From: Bombella pluederhausensis
GTDB lineage: Bacteria > Pseudomonadota > Alphaproteobacteria > Acetobacterales > Acetobacteraceae
DNA length: 64,000 bases
Assembly (NCBI RefSeq): GCF_026385525.1
Contig: NZ_JANIDY010000001.1
Coordinates: 868,001-932,000 of the forward strand
Direction: 5' to 3'
Shown: positions 10,929-20,945 of the stretch, one piece after another
Numbering within the stretch: position 1 is the stretch's first letter
How the letters are laid out: each line of letters begins with the position of its first letter
Made by a program: the position numbers and the translations under genes
The notes under the pieces: generated by a model
The model's input: the letters and a program-made list of their open reading frames with translations, nothing else
Databases searched by the model: none
Told to the model about the DNA's origin: nothing

Positions 10929-11664
10929 AGATCACATCACCCGTCACAACTGAAACCACGGCACCACCGTCCAGCGTGAGCAGAAGATGCCCCTGTGCAT
11001 CCAGCCCGGCAAAGCGGCCTACTGTCTCCCTACCATGTCTTTGAAGGATCAGTCGAGTACCCAGAGGGTGAGCCCGTTGCATCCAGCCTTCCCAAACAGC
11101 TTTATTCCCCTCACCCTGCCAGCGTTCGCGCCAGTCATCAAAAAAATGGAGGATGGCACGAGCACAGGAAACAGCATCTGGTGGAGGGCAGAAATCTGCC
11201 AGAGCGGCAAGCTGTCGCCCTTCAATGGCCGGGGCCTGCCGCAAATTGGCCCCCATACCGATGACGGCCCAGCACGCAGAAGGGTCAGCACCAGATAGAA
11301 AGCTGGTTTCTATGAGAATGCCCGCCATCTTACGCCCGGAAAGCAGAAGATCATTAGGCCATTTCAGCCGTAGCTGGTCAGACAATGTGTCGGAACCAGA
11401 CGCAGAAACCAGCCCATCATAAAAGGCCAGACTGACCAGATAGGGCAAAACCGCCCGAAAATCCTGATTGTCGGAAAAATGAAACAGGAAGGAAAAAGCG
11501 AGGTTTCCTTCACCACTATCCCAGCTTCGCCCACGGCTGCCCCGTGCGGCACTCTGTCGCTCTGCCAGTATAGCCAGCCTGTCTTGTTCGCCGGCTTCAG
11601 CCCGTTCCCGACAGAGATCGGAAGTGGATGCCAGCGTTTCATAATGTTCGAAACGCCAGTTCAT
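10921..11664 (-). CDS. birA: Biotin--[acetyl-CoA carboxylase] ligase (no DNA-binding domain)
   Basis: This protein activates biotin to biotinyl-AMP and transfers it to the carboxyl-carrier subunit of acetyl-CoA carboxylase. Motifs visible are [16 protein letters not shown] (biotinyl-AMP binding loop) and [18 protein letters not shown], including the catalytic lysine region. It begins directly with the catalytic domain, so it is a group I BirA without the helix-turn-helix repressor domain. The start MNWRFEH at 11664 is chosen because the longer frame from 11694 would run into the tRNA-Val gene. It is translationally coupled to coaX. Confidence 0.92.
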   Translation of the reverse strand: MNWRFEHYETLASTSDLCRERAEAGEQDRLAILAERQSAARGSRGRSWDSGEGNLAFSFLFHFSDNQDFRAVLPYLVSLAFYDGLVSASGSDTLSDQLRLKWPNDLLLSGRKMAGILIETSFLSGADPSACWAVIGMGANLRQAPAIEGRQLAALADFCPPPDAVSCARAILHFFDDWRERWQGEGNKAVWEGWMQRAHPLGTRLILQRHGRETVGRFAGLDAQGHLLLTLDGGAVVSVVTGDVICE

Positions 11665-11684
11665 AAAAAAACTTGAATGTGGGG

Positions 11685-11759
11685 TGGTGGGCAATGACGG
11701 GATCGAACCGCCGACCCTCTCGGTGTAAACGAGACGCTCTACCGCTGAGCTAATTGCCC
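11685..11759 (-). tRNA. tRNA-Val (anticodon TAC)
   Basis: On the minus strand the sequence begins GGGCAATTAGCTCAGC. It has an anticodon loop TTTACAC, a T arm GGCGGTTCGATCCCGTC, and an acceptor 3' strand ATTGCCC followed by A and an encoded CCA. The acceptor halves GGGCAAT/ATTGCCC pair fully. It lies just upstream of birA. Confidence 0.95.
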
Positions 11760-11851
11760 GCCCCGACTTATATGCAAAAGCATCTCGGAGCGCAACGGGG
11801 AATTTTCATTTTTTTTCAAAAAATTATCTTCCCCGCCCGGTATCAGCAATC

Positions 11852-12139
11852 TTACTTGCTGACAGCGTCCTTCAGGCCCTTGCCCGGCTTGAAACGCACG
11901 GATGTGGAAGCCGGAATGTCGATTTCTTCCCCAGTGCGCGGGTTGCGACCCTTGGCAGCCTTGCGAGTGGCTGTCACGAAGCTGCCGAAGCCTACCAGAC
12001 GAACTTCCTGCCCTTTGGCCAGTGTCTTCTCGATCGTACCGAACACGGCATCCACGACATCACCAGCCTTTGCCTTGGGAAGATCAGCGGCCTCGGCAAC
12101 AGAAGCAATAAGTTCCTGCTTGTTCAGAGGTTTCTCCAT
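11852..12139 (-). CDS. hup: DNA-binding protein HU
   Basis: This 95-residue nucleoid protein binds and bends DNA without strong sequence preference. The family signature is GFGSFVTATRKAAKGRNPRTGEEI, given here by its GFGSF and GRNPRTG anchors, followed by the FKPGKGLKDAV C-terminus. The start MEKPLNK at 12139 gives normal HU length; the longer frame is not needed. It follows lon by 127 bases on the same strand, the usual lon-hup order. Two IHF subunit genes also occur in the window (46056, 56022). Confidence 0.95.
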   Translation of the reverse strand: MEKPLNKQELIASVAEAADLPKAKAGDVVDAVFGTIEKTLAKGQEVRLVGFGSFVTATRKAAKGRNPRTGEEIDIPASTSVRFKPGKGLKDAVSK

Positions 12140-12266
12140 GGTAAGCCTTTCCAATGGTTGGGTGAGACGGCCCCGGAAAGGGGCCAGAATCACATATTGC
12201 AATTTACATCTGCACTATGAAGCGGTTTTCGCCCGCGTCAACAGGTGGAGGGCAAGATACCCTCAC

Positions 12267-14885
12267 TTAGTGCCGAATTGAGCGAGAAATTCCTTCCCCG
12301 TTTGCCTTCTTGCTTTTTGTTCCTGCCACATGGCTTGCAGGCAAGGCTTTGGGAGATGATGTCAAGGCAATATTCAACACCTCATCCATGTGCTGCACGG
12401 GGATGATTTCCAGCCCCTGCTTCACATTCTCCGGGATCTCGGCGAGGTCTTTAACATTCATCTCCGGGATCATCACCGTCTTGATGCCAGCACGAAGGGC
12501 CGCCAGAAGCTTCTCCTTCAGCCCACCAATTTCCAGCACACGACCACGCAGAGTTACTTCCCCCGTCATGGCCACGTCATGCCGCACGGGAATGCGTGTC
12601 AGCACACTGACCATCGATGTTGTCAGGGCAGAACCGGCAGAAGGCCCATCCTTAGGGACCGCTCCTTCCGGCAGATGCACATGAATATCCGTTTTCTCCA
12701 GCACGGCCGGATCAATACCGAAATCTTCCGCACGGGACTTCACGTAAGAGAACGCCGCAGAGACACTCTCTTTCATCACGTCACCAAGCTTACCCGTGTG
12801 ACGGATCGTGCCCTTACCGGGCATGGTCAGGCTCTCGATGGTTAGAATCTCACCACCAACCTGTGTCCATGCCAGACCTGTCACGATACCGACCTGATCT
12901 TCCTGATCGGCCTCGCTATGGCGATAACGGGGCACGCCAGCGTAAGTCTCCAGCGTATCCGGCGTGACTTCAACTTTCTTGACCTTGCCAGACATGATCT
13001 CACGCACGGCCTTACGGGCCAGACGAGCAATCATCCGTTCCAGATTACGCACACCAGCTTCCCGTGTGTAGGAACGGATCAGAGCCAGCAGCGCCTCATC
13101 TGTTACATGCCATTCACCGGGCTTCAGGGCATGTTCCTTCGCCTGCTTCTCCAGAAGGTGCCGCTTGGCAATCTCCAGCTTCTCATCTTCCGTGTAACCG
13201 GACAGGCGGATGATCTCCATACGGTCCAGCAGCGGCTGAGGCATGTCGAGCGAGTTTGCCGTGGCGATGAACATGATATTGGACAGATCATATTCTACCT
13301 CAAGGTAGTGATCCCCGAACGTATTGTTCTGTTCCGGGTCCAGCACCTCCAGCAGAGCAGAAGACGGATCACCACGCCAGTCGGAACCGAGCTTATCCAC
13401 TTCATCCAGCAGGAACAGCGGGTTACTGACACCAGCCTTCTTGACGCCCTGAATGATCTTGCCCGGCATGGCCCCGATATAAGTCCGCCGATGACCACGG
13501 ATTTCGGACTCATCCTTCATGCCGCCCAAGGATACACGGACATATTTCCGGCCTGTTGCTCTGGCAATGGAGCGGGCCAGAGAGGTCTTACCAACACCCG
13601 GAGGACCAACCAGACAGAGAATCGGACCCTTCAGCTTCTTCGCACGGCTCTGAACGGCCAGATATTCAAGGATACGCTCCTTGATCTTCTCCAGCCCGTA
13701 ATGATCGGCTTCCAGAACATCTTCTGCCTTCTGGAGCGACTTGATCAGCTTGGACTGCTTCTTCCACGGCAGACCGACCAGCCAGTCCAGATAGCTGCGA
13801 ACGACCGTACCTTCAGCGGACATGGGGCTCATGTTGCGCAGCTTTTTCAGCTCGCCACGGGCCTTTTCCTTGGCTTCCTGACTGAGCCCCTGAGATTCGA
13901 TCTTGTCCTCGATCTCACCCAGCTCGTCACGCCCATCCTCGCCCTCACCCAGTTCCTTCTGAATGGCCTTCATCTGCTCATTCAGATAATATTCCCGCTG
14001 GGTCTTCTCCATCTGCTTCTTCACACGACTGCGGATGCGCTTCTCCACCTGAAGAACGTCAATTTCCGCTTCCATCCCTGCAAAGATACGCTCCAGCCTT
14101 TCTTCAACAGAAAGAGTTTCCAGAAGCTCCTGTCTCTCCGGAATGCGTAGGTTGAGATGGCTGGCGATCGTGTCTGCCAGACGGGACGGGTCTTCCAGCT
14201 GACTGACAGACGCCAGAACCTCTGGGGCCACCTTCTTGTTCAGGCGGGCATAATCCTCAAAGCGTTTCATGGCCGAACGGGCCAGAGCCTCACGCTCGCC
14301 ATCCCGCCCACTCAGCTCGTCAGGCAGGTCCTCAACTGAACTCTGGAAATAGCCATCCTGTTCCTTCAGACCGACCAGACGGACACGGCGCAGCCCTTCC
14401 ACAAGAACCTTCACCGTTCCATCAGGCAGCTTCAGGAGCTGAAGCACGCTGGCAACGGTCCCGACACGAAACACATCATCAACAGTCGGCTCGTCCTTGC
14501 CCACATCCTTCTGGGAGACGAGGATAATCTCACGCCCATCATCAGGCATCTGGTCCAGCGCATGGATGGATTTTTCACGCCCGACAAAGAGCGGCACAAT
14601 CATATGCGGAAAAACAACAATATTCCGCAACGGCAGCACGGGCAGAACAGGCTTTGCAGCACGAACCGTGCTGGTCTCGCTCTCTATCTTGAGGGTCTCA
14701 ACCTTGGCCTTGGCAGTGACAGCCTTCTTGCGAGGGGTAACCGTCTTCTTAGATTCCTTCACCTTACCTGCGGCGGCACTAGTGGAGGATGCACGCCGGG
14801 TCCGGGTTGTTGTAGTCTTGTTACCCGTCTTTTTGCTTTCAGTCGTCTTACGCCGGACTGTCTTTGGTTTTTTTTCGTCACTCAT
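12267..14885 (-). CDS. lon: ATP-dependent protease Lon with a basic N-terminal extension
   Basis: Lon is the cytoplasmic AAA+ serine protease that removes damaged and regulatory proteins. The LON substrate-binding domain starts near residue 80 (LPVLPLRNIVVFPHM). Walker A GPPGVGKTS lies near residue 428, and the catalytic Ser sits in KDGPSAGS near residue 748 with Lys in GLKEKLLAA. At 872 residues it is longer than the usual 780-820. The excess is an N-terminal tract of about 80 residues rich in Lys, Arg, Thr and Ser (for example KKTGNKTTTTRTRRASS) before the conserved domain. The ATG at 14883-14885 begins this tract; a start nearer the LON domain cannot be excluded. It lies 167 bases downstream of clpX. 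Confidence 0.95.
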   Translation of the reverse strand: MSDEKKPKTVRRKTTESKKTGNKTTTTRTRRASSTSAAAGKVKESKKTVTPRKKAVTAKAKVETLKIESETSTVRAAKPVLPVLPLRNIVVFPHMIVPLFVGREKSIHALDQMPDDGREIILVSQKDVGKDEPTVDDVFRVGTVASVLQLLKLPDGTVKVLVEGLRRVRLVGLKEQDGYFQSSVEDLPDELSGRDGEREALARSAMKRFEDYARLNKKVAPEVLASVSQLEDPSRLADTIASHLNLRIPERQELLETLSVEERLERIFAGMEAEIDVLQVEKRIRSRVKKQMEKTQREYYLNEQMKAIQKELGEGEDGRDELGEIEDKIESQGLSQEAKEKARGELKKLRNMSPMSAEGTVVRSYLDWLVGLPWKKQSKLIKSLQKAEDVLEADHYGLEKIKERILEYLAVQSRAKKLKGPILCLVGPPGVGKTSLARSIARATGRKYVRVSLGGMKDESEIRGHRRTYIGAMPGKIIQGVKKAGVSNPLFLLDEVDKLGSDWRGDPSSALLEVLDPEQNNTFGDHYLEVEYDLSNIMFIATANSLDMPQPLLDRMEIIRLSGYTEDEKLEIAKRHLLEKQAKEHALKPGEWHVTDEALLALIRSYTREAGVRNLERMIARLARKAVREIMSGKVKKVEVTPDTLETYAGVPRYRHSEADQEDQVGIVTGLAWTQVGGEILTIESLTMPGKGTIRHTGKLGDVMKESVSAAFSYVKSRAEDFGIDPAVLEKTDIHVHLPEGAVPKDGPSAGSALTTSMVSVLTRIPVRHDVAMTGEVTLRGRVLEIGGLKEKLLAALRAGIKTVMIPEMNVKDLAEIPENVKQGLEIIPVQHMDEVLNIALTSSPKALPASHVAGTKSKKANGEGISRSIRH

Positions 14886-14980
14886 GCTTCAGGATCTCCA
14901 TAACGGACGATCAAACCCTTACCGCCCTACATGAAAGGCACGGCAAAGGCTCTTTCATTCTTGATCTCTATGTGGGGTAT

Positions 14981-15004
14981 CAGGGTATGGGGGACAATAC
15001 CCTG
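14981..15004. other. Perfect 8-bp inverted repeat between clpX and lon
   Basis: CAGGGTAT and ATACCCTG enclose an 8-base loop. There is no U-tract on the minus strand, so it is not a standard terminator. It lies about 50 bases downstream of the clpX stop and about 100 bases upstream of the lon start. It could be a transcript-end stem or an operator. Confidence 0.4.
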
Positions 15005-15052
15005 CCGCCATGAAGTGCCGGCAGAAAGGAGAAATCTGCCAGCATCTTCCCG

Positions 15053-16315
15053 TCAGTCAGCCACGTTTTCTTCACTGGCCGGCTGATCGTGGACATAAAC
15101 GGGCTCCGCCTTACCCTCGGCCACGTCACGATTAACAACAACCTTTTTGACGTTCTTTCTACCCGGCAGGTCAAACATCGTTTCCATCAGGATTTTCTCC
15201 ATAATGGAACGCAGGCCACGAGCCCCCGTCTGCCGCTCAATCGCACGGGCGGCGATCCCCTTAATGGCATCTTCCTCAAACTCCAGCTCAACCCCTTCCA
15301 TCTGGAAAAGGCGCTGATACTGTTTGACCAGAGCGTTCTTCGGCTCTGTCAGAATCTGCACCAGAGCGGCCTCATCAAGGTCATTCAGCGTGGCAATGAC
15401 GGGAAGACGACCAATGAACTCAGGAATGAGACCATATTTCATGAGGTCTTCCGGCTCGATATCCCGCAGAATATCCCCCAACTTCCGATCATCCTCAGAG
15501 CGTACATCAGCACCAAAGCCGATCCCGCTCCCTTTGCCACGAGCACTGATGACCTTATCCAGCCCAGCAAAAGCCCCGCCACAGATGAAAAGCATGTTGG
15601 TCGTGTCGACCTGCACAAACTCCTGCTGAGGATGCTTGCGGCCACCCTGCGGCGGCACGGAAGCCACGGTGCCTTCCATCAGTTTCAACAGAGCCTGCTG
15701 CACCCCCTCACCGGATACGTCACGGGTGATAGAAGGATTCTCAGCCTTGCGTGAAATCTTGTCGATCTCATCAATATAGACAATGCCCCGCTGAGCCCGT
15801 TCCACATTGTAATCACAGGCCTGAAGAAGCTTGAGAATGATGTTCTCGACATCCTCCCCCACATAGCCTGCTTCCGTCAGGGTCGTGGCATCAGCCATAG
15901 TGAAGGGCACATCCAGAATACGGGCCAGTGTCTGGGCCAGCAGAGTCTTACCCGTACCTGTCGGGCCAATCAGCATAATATTGGCCTTGCCGATCTCAAC
16001 ATCGCCGGCTTTCTCAGCCTGCTCAAGGCGCTTGTAATGATTATGCACAGCGACAGAAAGCACCTTCTTGGCGTCACTCTGGCCAATGACATAATCATTG
16101 AGAATCTGGCAGATCTCACGGGGAGTTGGCACTCCCTCACCGCTGGTTACAGGGCCTGTGCCACGCTCCTCCCGGATAATGTCCGTGCACAGCTCAACAC
16201 ATTCATTACAGATGAATACGGTCGGACCGGCGATGAGTTTCTTCACCTCATGCTGGGATTTACCACAGAATGAACAATAAAGCGTATTCTTGGAGTCGCT
16301 ATCTTTTCCGCTCAT
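15053..16315 (-). CDS. clpX: ATP-dependent Clp protease ATP-binding subunit ClpX
   Basis: This 420-residue AAA+ unfoldase feeds substrates into ClpP. The N-terminal zinc-binding domain has CSFC and CNEC cysteine pairs at about residues 14-38. Walker A is GPTGTGKT (about residue 120), Walker B includes [10 protein letters not shown], and the GGRK pore-side segment and sensor motifs follow. Length is standard. It is 70 bases downstream of clpP, the conserved tig-clpP-clpX order, so the three are likely one transcript with additional internal promoters. Confidence 0.97.
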   Translation of the reverse strand: MSGKDSDSKNTLYCSFCGKSQHEVKKLIAGPTVFICNECVELCTDIIREERGTGPVTSGEGVPTPREICQILNDYVIGQSDAKKVLSVAVHNHYKRLEQAEKAGDVEIGKANIMLIGPTGTGKTLLAQTLARILDVPFTMADATTLTEAGYVGEDVENIILKLLQACDYNVERAQRGIVYIDEIDKISRKAENPSITRDVSGEGVQQALLKLMEGTVASVPPQGGRKHPQQEFVQVDTTNMLFICGGAFAGLDKVISARGKGSGIGFGADVRSEDDRKLGDILRDIEPEDLMKYGLIPEFIGRLPVIATLNDLDEAALVQILTEPKNALVKQYQRLFQMEGVELEFEEDAIKGIAARAIERQTGARGLRSIMEKILMETMFDLPGRKNVKKVVVNRDVAEGKAEPVYVHDQPASEENVAD

Positions 16316-16385
16316 TACAGCTCCTCAAACCCGTATGGGAAACGGGTATGTTCAGACCTCTGAATGCCCTGCCAGAACAATCAGA

Positions 16386-17027
16386 TCAGGCCCCTTTCGT
16401 CTCTGTGGGATGTCGTACCACCACCTCATCCACCAGCCCGAATTCTTTGGCTTCCGTGGCGGAAAGGTAACGGTCACGCTCCAGAGCTTCTTCAATCTCC
16501 TCCAGAGCACGACCTGTATGTTCACGATAAATCTCATTCAGGCGGCGGCGTATCTGAAGGATCTCACGAGCCTGAATCTCAATATCCGAAGCCTGACCCT
16601 GCGCCCCACCGGAAGGCTGATGCACCATCACACGGGCATTTGGCAGACAGAAGCGCCGACCAGCTTCACCAGCCGCCAGAAGCAGCGACCCCATAGATGC
16701 TGCCTGACCAATACAGACCGTGCTGACGGGTGAGCGGATATACTGCATGGTATCGTACATCGCCAGACCAGCCGAAACCACACCGCCGGGACTATTGATG
16801 TAGAAGGAAATTTCCTTGGTTGGGCTGACGCTCTCCAGATAAAGCAGCTGGGCGCAGATCAATGAAGACACCTGATCGTAGACAGGGCCTGTCAGAAAGA
16901 TGATGCGCTCCTGCAGAAGCCGGGAATAGATGTCGAAAGAGCGTTCACCCCGTGAGGTCTGCTCAACCACCATTGGAACAAGCGTGTTATTGAACACATC
17001 CAGAGGATTACGATCTTCAATGCCCAT
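16386..17027 (-). CDS. clpP: ATP-dependent Clp protease proteolytic subunit ClpP
   Basis: This 213-residue serine peptidase forms the double-heptamer ClpP chamber. The catalytic Ser is in [11 protein letters not shown] (about residue 108), His in [11 protein letters not shown] (about residue 133), and the Asp follows in the EIYREHTGR region downstream. Length fits a normal ClpP. It lies between tig and clpX, consistent with a partnership with ClpX. Confidence 0.97.
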   Translation of the reverse strand: MGIEDRNPLDVFNNTLVPMVVEQTSRGERSFDIYSRLLQERIIFLTGPVYDQVSSLICAQLLYLESVSPTKEISFYINSPGGVVSAGLAMYDTMQYIRSPVSTVCIGQAASMGSLLLAAGEAGRRFCLPNARVMVHQPSGGAQGQASDIEIQAREILQIRRRLNEIYREHTGRALEEIEEALERDRYLSATEAKEFGLVDEVVVRHPTETKGA

Positions 17028-17136
17028 AGGTATTTTCCTTTACAGCTCCCCTTAGCCTAGCACAGCACACCTGCCCCTGTCTTTGCACAGATGAGAGTAG
17101 AATGGGCTTAAGCCAGTGGCCTCTCCCTGCCAAGAG

Positions 17137-17170
17137 CAAAAAAAAGGGGCAGCGGCTGCTGCCCCTTTTC
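17137..17170 (-). terminator. Rho-independent terminator downstream of tig
   Basis: The stem AAAAGGGGCAGC / GCTGCCCCTTTT has a four-base loop. On the minus strand it ends in a run of eight T. It follows the tig stop and precedes clpP, so clpP either relies on read-through or has its own promoter in the 17040-17135 gap. Confidence 0.85.
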
Positions 17171-17185
17171 CAGTCAGCATGACAA

Positions 17186-18514
17186 TCAGTCAGCGTCCGG
17201 CATGGCTGCCAGTTCTTCTGCTGTCACTTCCTTCTCTGTTACCTCGGCCAGCTCGATCAGATAATCAACGACCTTGTTCTCCAGAATCGGGCCACGCAGG
17301 CTTTCGATAGCCTGAGGATTCTTCGTGAAGAACTCGAACACCATCTGTTCCTGACCCGGATAACGGCGTGCTTCCTGCTGCATGGCAGCCAGCAGTTCTT
17401 CCTGAGAAATCTGGATCTCCTGCTTGCGACCAATTTCAGCCAGCAACAGACCAAGCTTCACACGGCGTTCTGCAATGTTGCGGTAGTCAGCACGCAGTGT
17501 TTCTTCGTCCTTGGCGGCATCTTTCTCATCGAGGCTGCCATTCTTGCGTTCTTCCTCGATGCGGCTCCAGATCTGGCCAAACTCAGCATCAACCATGCTG
17601 GCCGGAGCTTCAAAATCCACCTTCTCAGCCAGAGCATCCAGCAGGTCACGCTTGATGCGCATACGGGAGAGCTGCTTATACTCACCCTCAGCCTGCTCGG
17701 TGATGAGCTTGCGCATCTGCTCAACGCTCTCCAGCCCGAGGGACTTGGCGAATTCGTCATCAATGGCCGGATTCACAGCCTTCTTCAGGGCATTTGCCTT
17801 GATCTCGAAGGTAGCTTCCTGACCCGCCAGTTCTTTGGCCTGATAATTCTCAGGGAATGTCACGGTGATAGTGCGTTCTTCGCCCGGCTTCATGCCTTCC
17901 ATCTGCTCAGCGAAGCCCGGGATGAACCCTTCCCCACCGATCTCGACATTGACATCCTCGGCCGTACCGCCATCAAACGGTGTGCCGTCTTTCTTGCCAA
18001 CGAAGTTGACATTCAGCACGTCACCCTTAACAGCTGGACGATCTTCTTCAACGGTCTCGAACTTACGGTTACGCTGCGCCACTTCGTTCAGAGCCTTCTC
18101 GATGACCTCATCGGCCACCTTGGCGCTGTAGCGTGTCAGCTTCGTGCCGGACATGTCGGGAGTCGGAATCTCAGGCAGGATTTCCATTTCCAGCGTGAAC
18201 TCAAGGTCCTTGCCTTCAGTGCCAGCAGAAACGAGGTCAACCTTGGGCTGCATGGCGGGGCGAATATCACGCTCCTCCAGCAGGTTCCGGACGCTCTCCT
18301 GCACCAGCTTTTCCGTCACTTCAGCCTGAACGGATTCACCAAAACGCTGCTTGACGACAGCGGCAGGAACCTTGCCAGGACGGAAGCCAGGAAGCTTCAC
18401 ATCACGCCCCAGTTCGGCCAGACGGGCATCACAACGGCCCTGCAGGTCAGCAGCGGGGATAACTACGGTGAAGGACCGTTTCAGACCTTCGTTGAGTGTG
18501 GGCGTAACCTGCAT
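17186..18514 (-). CDS. tig: Trigger factor
   Basis: This 442-residue ribosome-associated chaperone and prolyl isomerase binds nascent chains at the exit tunnel. The ribosome-docking loop GFRPGKVP is at about residues 43-50. The FKBP-type domain follows (GDVLNVNFVGKKDGTPFDGG, anchors GDV and FDGG, about residues 165-185). The C-terminal arm domain ends in a Glu/Ala-rich tail. It is the first gene of the tig-clpP-clpX set, downstream of a tRNA-Leu gene. Confidence 0.96.
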   Translation of the reverse strand: MQVTPTLNEGLKRSFTVVIPAADLQGRCDARLAELGRDVKLPGFRPGKVPAAVVKQRFGESVQAEVTEKLVQESVRNLLEERDIRPAMQPKVDLVSAGTEGKDLEFTLEMEILPEIPTPDMSGTKLTRYSAKVADEVIEKALNEVAQRNRKFETVEEDRPAVKGDVLNVNFVGKKDGTPFDGGTAEDVNVEIGGEGFIPGFAEQMEGMKPGEERTITVTFPENYQAKELAGQEATFEIKANALKKAVNPAIDDEFAKSLGLESVEQMRKLITEQAEGEYKQLSRMRIKRDLLDALAEKVDFEAPASMVDAEFGQIWSRIEEERKNGSLDEKDAAKDEETLRADYRNIAERRVKLGLLLAEIGRKQEIQISQEELLAAMQQEARRYPGQEQMVFEFFTKNPQAIESLRGPILENKVVDYLIELAEVTEKEVTAEELAAMPDAD

Positions 18515-18580
18515 GAATCCGCTATTCCTTCTCTATAAATCAGGGGATCACCAACATGGTGCATCAGGTGGAGAGTGCCG

Positions 18581-18665
<85 letters not shown>

Positions 18666-18818
18666 ATAATACCAGCCGGCCTGCTCTCCAGTATCTGGAC
18701 CTATACGCTCAAGGCCAGACCCTTCATCGTCTGCGGATTTAGCGCATGAAACCCGCTGCGGCAAGGCCCCTCTCCCTGCATTTCCTTCATTTTTGAGAGA
18801 AATGCACACTTATCCCTC

Positions 18819-20264
18819 TCATGCCGGACAGGATGCCGCCTGTCGGGCCCGGCCTAGCTCATAAAAAAGATCTTCTGGCACGATCCAGCCTGCCTTCTTT
18901 TCCGCTGCCCTCTGTCCGGCTTCGCCATGAACCCAAACAGCCGCCGCTGCCGCCTCCCATGCTGGCATACCTGCCGCAAGAAACGCAGCGACAAGACCGC
19001 TCAGCACATCCCCTGCACCAGCCACCGCCAAAGCCGGCGTTGCATGAACATTCACAGCCACACGCCCATCCGGTGCAGCGATCAGCGTGTCCGCTCCCTT
19101 TAGAATCACCACCGTATCAAGCTCAGCCGCCGCCCGCCGTGCCGCATCCAGCCGACTGCCTGTAAGATCACCAAAAAGGCGTGAGAACTCACCCATATGC
19201 GGCGTAATGACAGAAACACCTTTTAAAGCTTCAGTCTTGCCGGCTGCCCATGACAGCGCACCTGCATCCGCCACAACCTGACGCCCAGCCTTCAGCAATA
19301 AGGGCAATGTCTGTTCGGCTTCTTCCATCCCAAGGCCGGGACCGCACACCCATACATGGCGCCGTTCATCCTTCAGGGCCTGCTCCAGCGGCTGCGTATC
19401 AACAATCGCCGCCGGTGATGCGAGTCGATATAAGAGCGCCGCATCGGATGGGACTGTCAGCCGCACCAACCCCGCCCCGACATGGCGAGCAGCCTCAAAC
19501 GCAAACAGCGCTGCACCGTGCATCTCTGCACCACCGCAAATACTGACCACACCCCGCTTATATTTGTGATCATCCGCTGCCTGAACAGGAATGCTCCACA
19601 AAGATGGACCGTTCTCCCAAACGCGCACATCCATCTCCGCCATAATGGCTTCCGGAATAGCCAGATCTGCACAGACGACCTCACCACAAATCTCACGACC
19701 CGGTGACAGAAGGTGCCCCGGCCTTTTACGGATCAAGGCAATGCTCATCCAGCACGGTGTCACCTGCCCCCTGACTGCGCCAGTAGCTCCATCGAGGCCA
19801 GACGGAACGTCAATGGCAACAATTTGCCCTGCCGCTGCAAAAAACCGTTCAACAGCTTCTGGTAAGTCCCGATTCATGCCCGCACCAAAAACGGCATCAA
19901 TCACAAGGTCAGCCTGCTGAGCTTCTTCTGGCACAAAAGGCACCATAGCCCCCTTCCAGCGCCGTGCCATCTGATCCGCCAGACTACCCTCCCGTGGCAA
20001 CTGAAAAGAAGCCACGCTGACAGGCCACCCCCATTCTGACAGATAGCGGGCAGCCACATACCCATCCCCACCATTATTCCCCGGACCACATGCCACCAAA
20101 ACACGACAAGGACGCCTGTGCTGGCGGATTAGCCGGGCCACCATCATACCCGCCCGCTCCATGACCATAGGAAGAATCGAGGCCATTTCACGATCCATAC
20201 GCTGCGTGTCTTCCGGGCTCAAAAGAGCCGAAGCCAATGCTTTCCCGCACTGAAAACAGGACAT
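18819..20264 (-). CDS. nnr: Bifunctional NAD(P)H-hydrate epimerase / ADP-dependent dehydratase
   Basis: This 481-residue fused enzyme repairs hydrated NAD(P)H. The N-terminal YjeF_N domain (about residues 1-210) epimerises R- to S-NAD(P)HX; ACGPGNNGGDGYVAARYL and VIDAVFGAGM are typical anchors. The C-terminal ribokinase-like YjeF_C domain (about residues 230-475) dehydrates S-NAD(P)HX using ADP; ITPHMGEFSRLFG, VVILKGADTLI and the AGAGDVLSGL nucleotide motif are visible. Fusion of the two domains is usual in bacteria. It stands alone between tRNA-Leu and the divergent membrane protein gene. Confidence 0.94.
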   Translation of the reverse strand: MSCFQCGKALASALLSPEDTQRMDREMASILPMVMERAGMMVARLIRQHRRPCRVLVACGPGNNGGDGYVAARYLSEWGWPVSVASFQLPREGSLADQMARRWKGAMVPFVPEEAQQADLVIDAVFGAGMNRDLPEAVERFFAAAGQIVAIDVPSGLDGATGAVRGQVTPCWMSIALIRKRPGHLLSPGREICGEVVCADLAIPEAIMAEMDVRVWENGPSLWSIPVQAADDHKYKRGVVSICGGAEMHGAALFAFEAARHVGAGLVRLTVPSDAALLYRLASPAAIVDTQPLEQALKDERRHVWVCGPGLGMEEAEQTLPLLLKAGRQVVADAGALSWAAGKTEALKGVSVITPHMGEFSRLFGDLTGSRLDAARRAAAELDTVVILKGADTLIAAPDGRVAVNVHATPALAVAGAGDVLSGLVAAFLAAGMPAWEAAAAAVWVHGEAGQRAAEKKAGWIVPEDLFYELGRARQAASCPA

Positions 20265-20328
20265 AACGGAATCTTCCCTTTATAAGACATGACCGATCAT
20301 TCATTCAGTTACACATCATGGATTGACT

Positions 20329-20772
20329 ATGACCAGCTCCCTTACATGGGGTCTCATCCTCGCCCTGCACCTTCTCTGCATCACCTATTGGGTTGGCGGG
20401 GCCATCTTCTGTCTCCAGTCCCGCCGCACCACCCGTCTGCTGGAAGCCCAACAGGCCAGCACTGTACTACTCCAGACATATGGCCGTTTCCTCAAGGCGC
20501 TCTGCCATGTGGTTCCTCTGGCCGTCCTGACCGGGATTGCCCTCATCATCCACGCAGGGGCCTACCTGCCATGGCCGTTCCATCTCATGGCGCTCTGCGG
20601 CGTTGTCATGATCGGGATCTTCCTGAGCATGCTGTTTGGTCCGCTGAAGGCCGCACGCCGTGCCATCCGCCCACAGCCCCAGCTTTTCACGAGCCTGCAC
20701 CGGCGGGCGGCCCTCATGGCCATTATTGGCATCATTGCGATCATCGCAGGGGCTCTGGGTGGCGGGGCCTGA
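20329..20772 (+). CDS. Small four-helix membrane protein of unknown function
   Basis: This protein of about 147 residues starts at ATG 20329; an in-frame TTG lies two codons upstream. Four hydrophobic segments are evident: roughly residues 5-25, 53-72, 78-97 and 120-143. The two loops carry Arg-rich stretches (QSRRTTRLLEAQ and KAARRAIRP), suggesting cytoplasmic loops. The layout resembles small CopD-like or DUF-type integral membrane proteins, but I see no metal-binding or catalytic motif that settles it. It is divergent from the NAD(P)HX repair gene with a 64-base gap and could share that promoter region. Confidence 0.7.
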   Translation: MTSSLTWGLILALHLLCITYWVGGAIFCLQSRRTTRLLEAQQASTVLLQTYGRFLKALCHVVPLAVLTGIALIIHAGAYLPWPFHLMALCGVVMIGIFLSMLFGPLKAARRAIRPQPQLFTSLHRRAALMAIIGIIAIIAGALGGGA

Positions 20773-20847
20773 CCTCCTCCACCTTCATCAACTGAAAAGC
20801 TGTCTATCTTGCCAAAAAAGGCATTTAACGATAACGAACGGTAATGA

Positions 20848-20912
20848 ACCGGGAATTATGGAACCTCCACTTTCCCGGTCATCTTCCATCTGCCCGACAG
20901 GGTGCCGGGCAG
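20848..20912 (+). promoter_or_regulatory. Two leader hairpins in front of the DEAD-box helicase gene
   Basis: The leader holds ACCGGGAA / TTCCCGGT (20848-20879, perfect 8 bp, 16-base loop) and CTGCCCG / CGGGCAG (20890-20912, perfect 7 bp, 9-base loop). They lie 33-98 bases upstream of the proposed TTG start. Neither is followed by a U-tract. They may be 5' untranslated structure of the helicase mRNA or binding sites. Confidence 0.45.
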
Positions 20913-20945
20913 TCCGACCCGTAACAGAAACATTCCGAGAGTCAT

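Noticed and set aside
11685-11759. tRNA genes considered as integrated-element attachment sites
   Set aside because: No integrase, no repeated tRNA 3' end and no composition shift are seen near any of the three tRNA genes.
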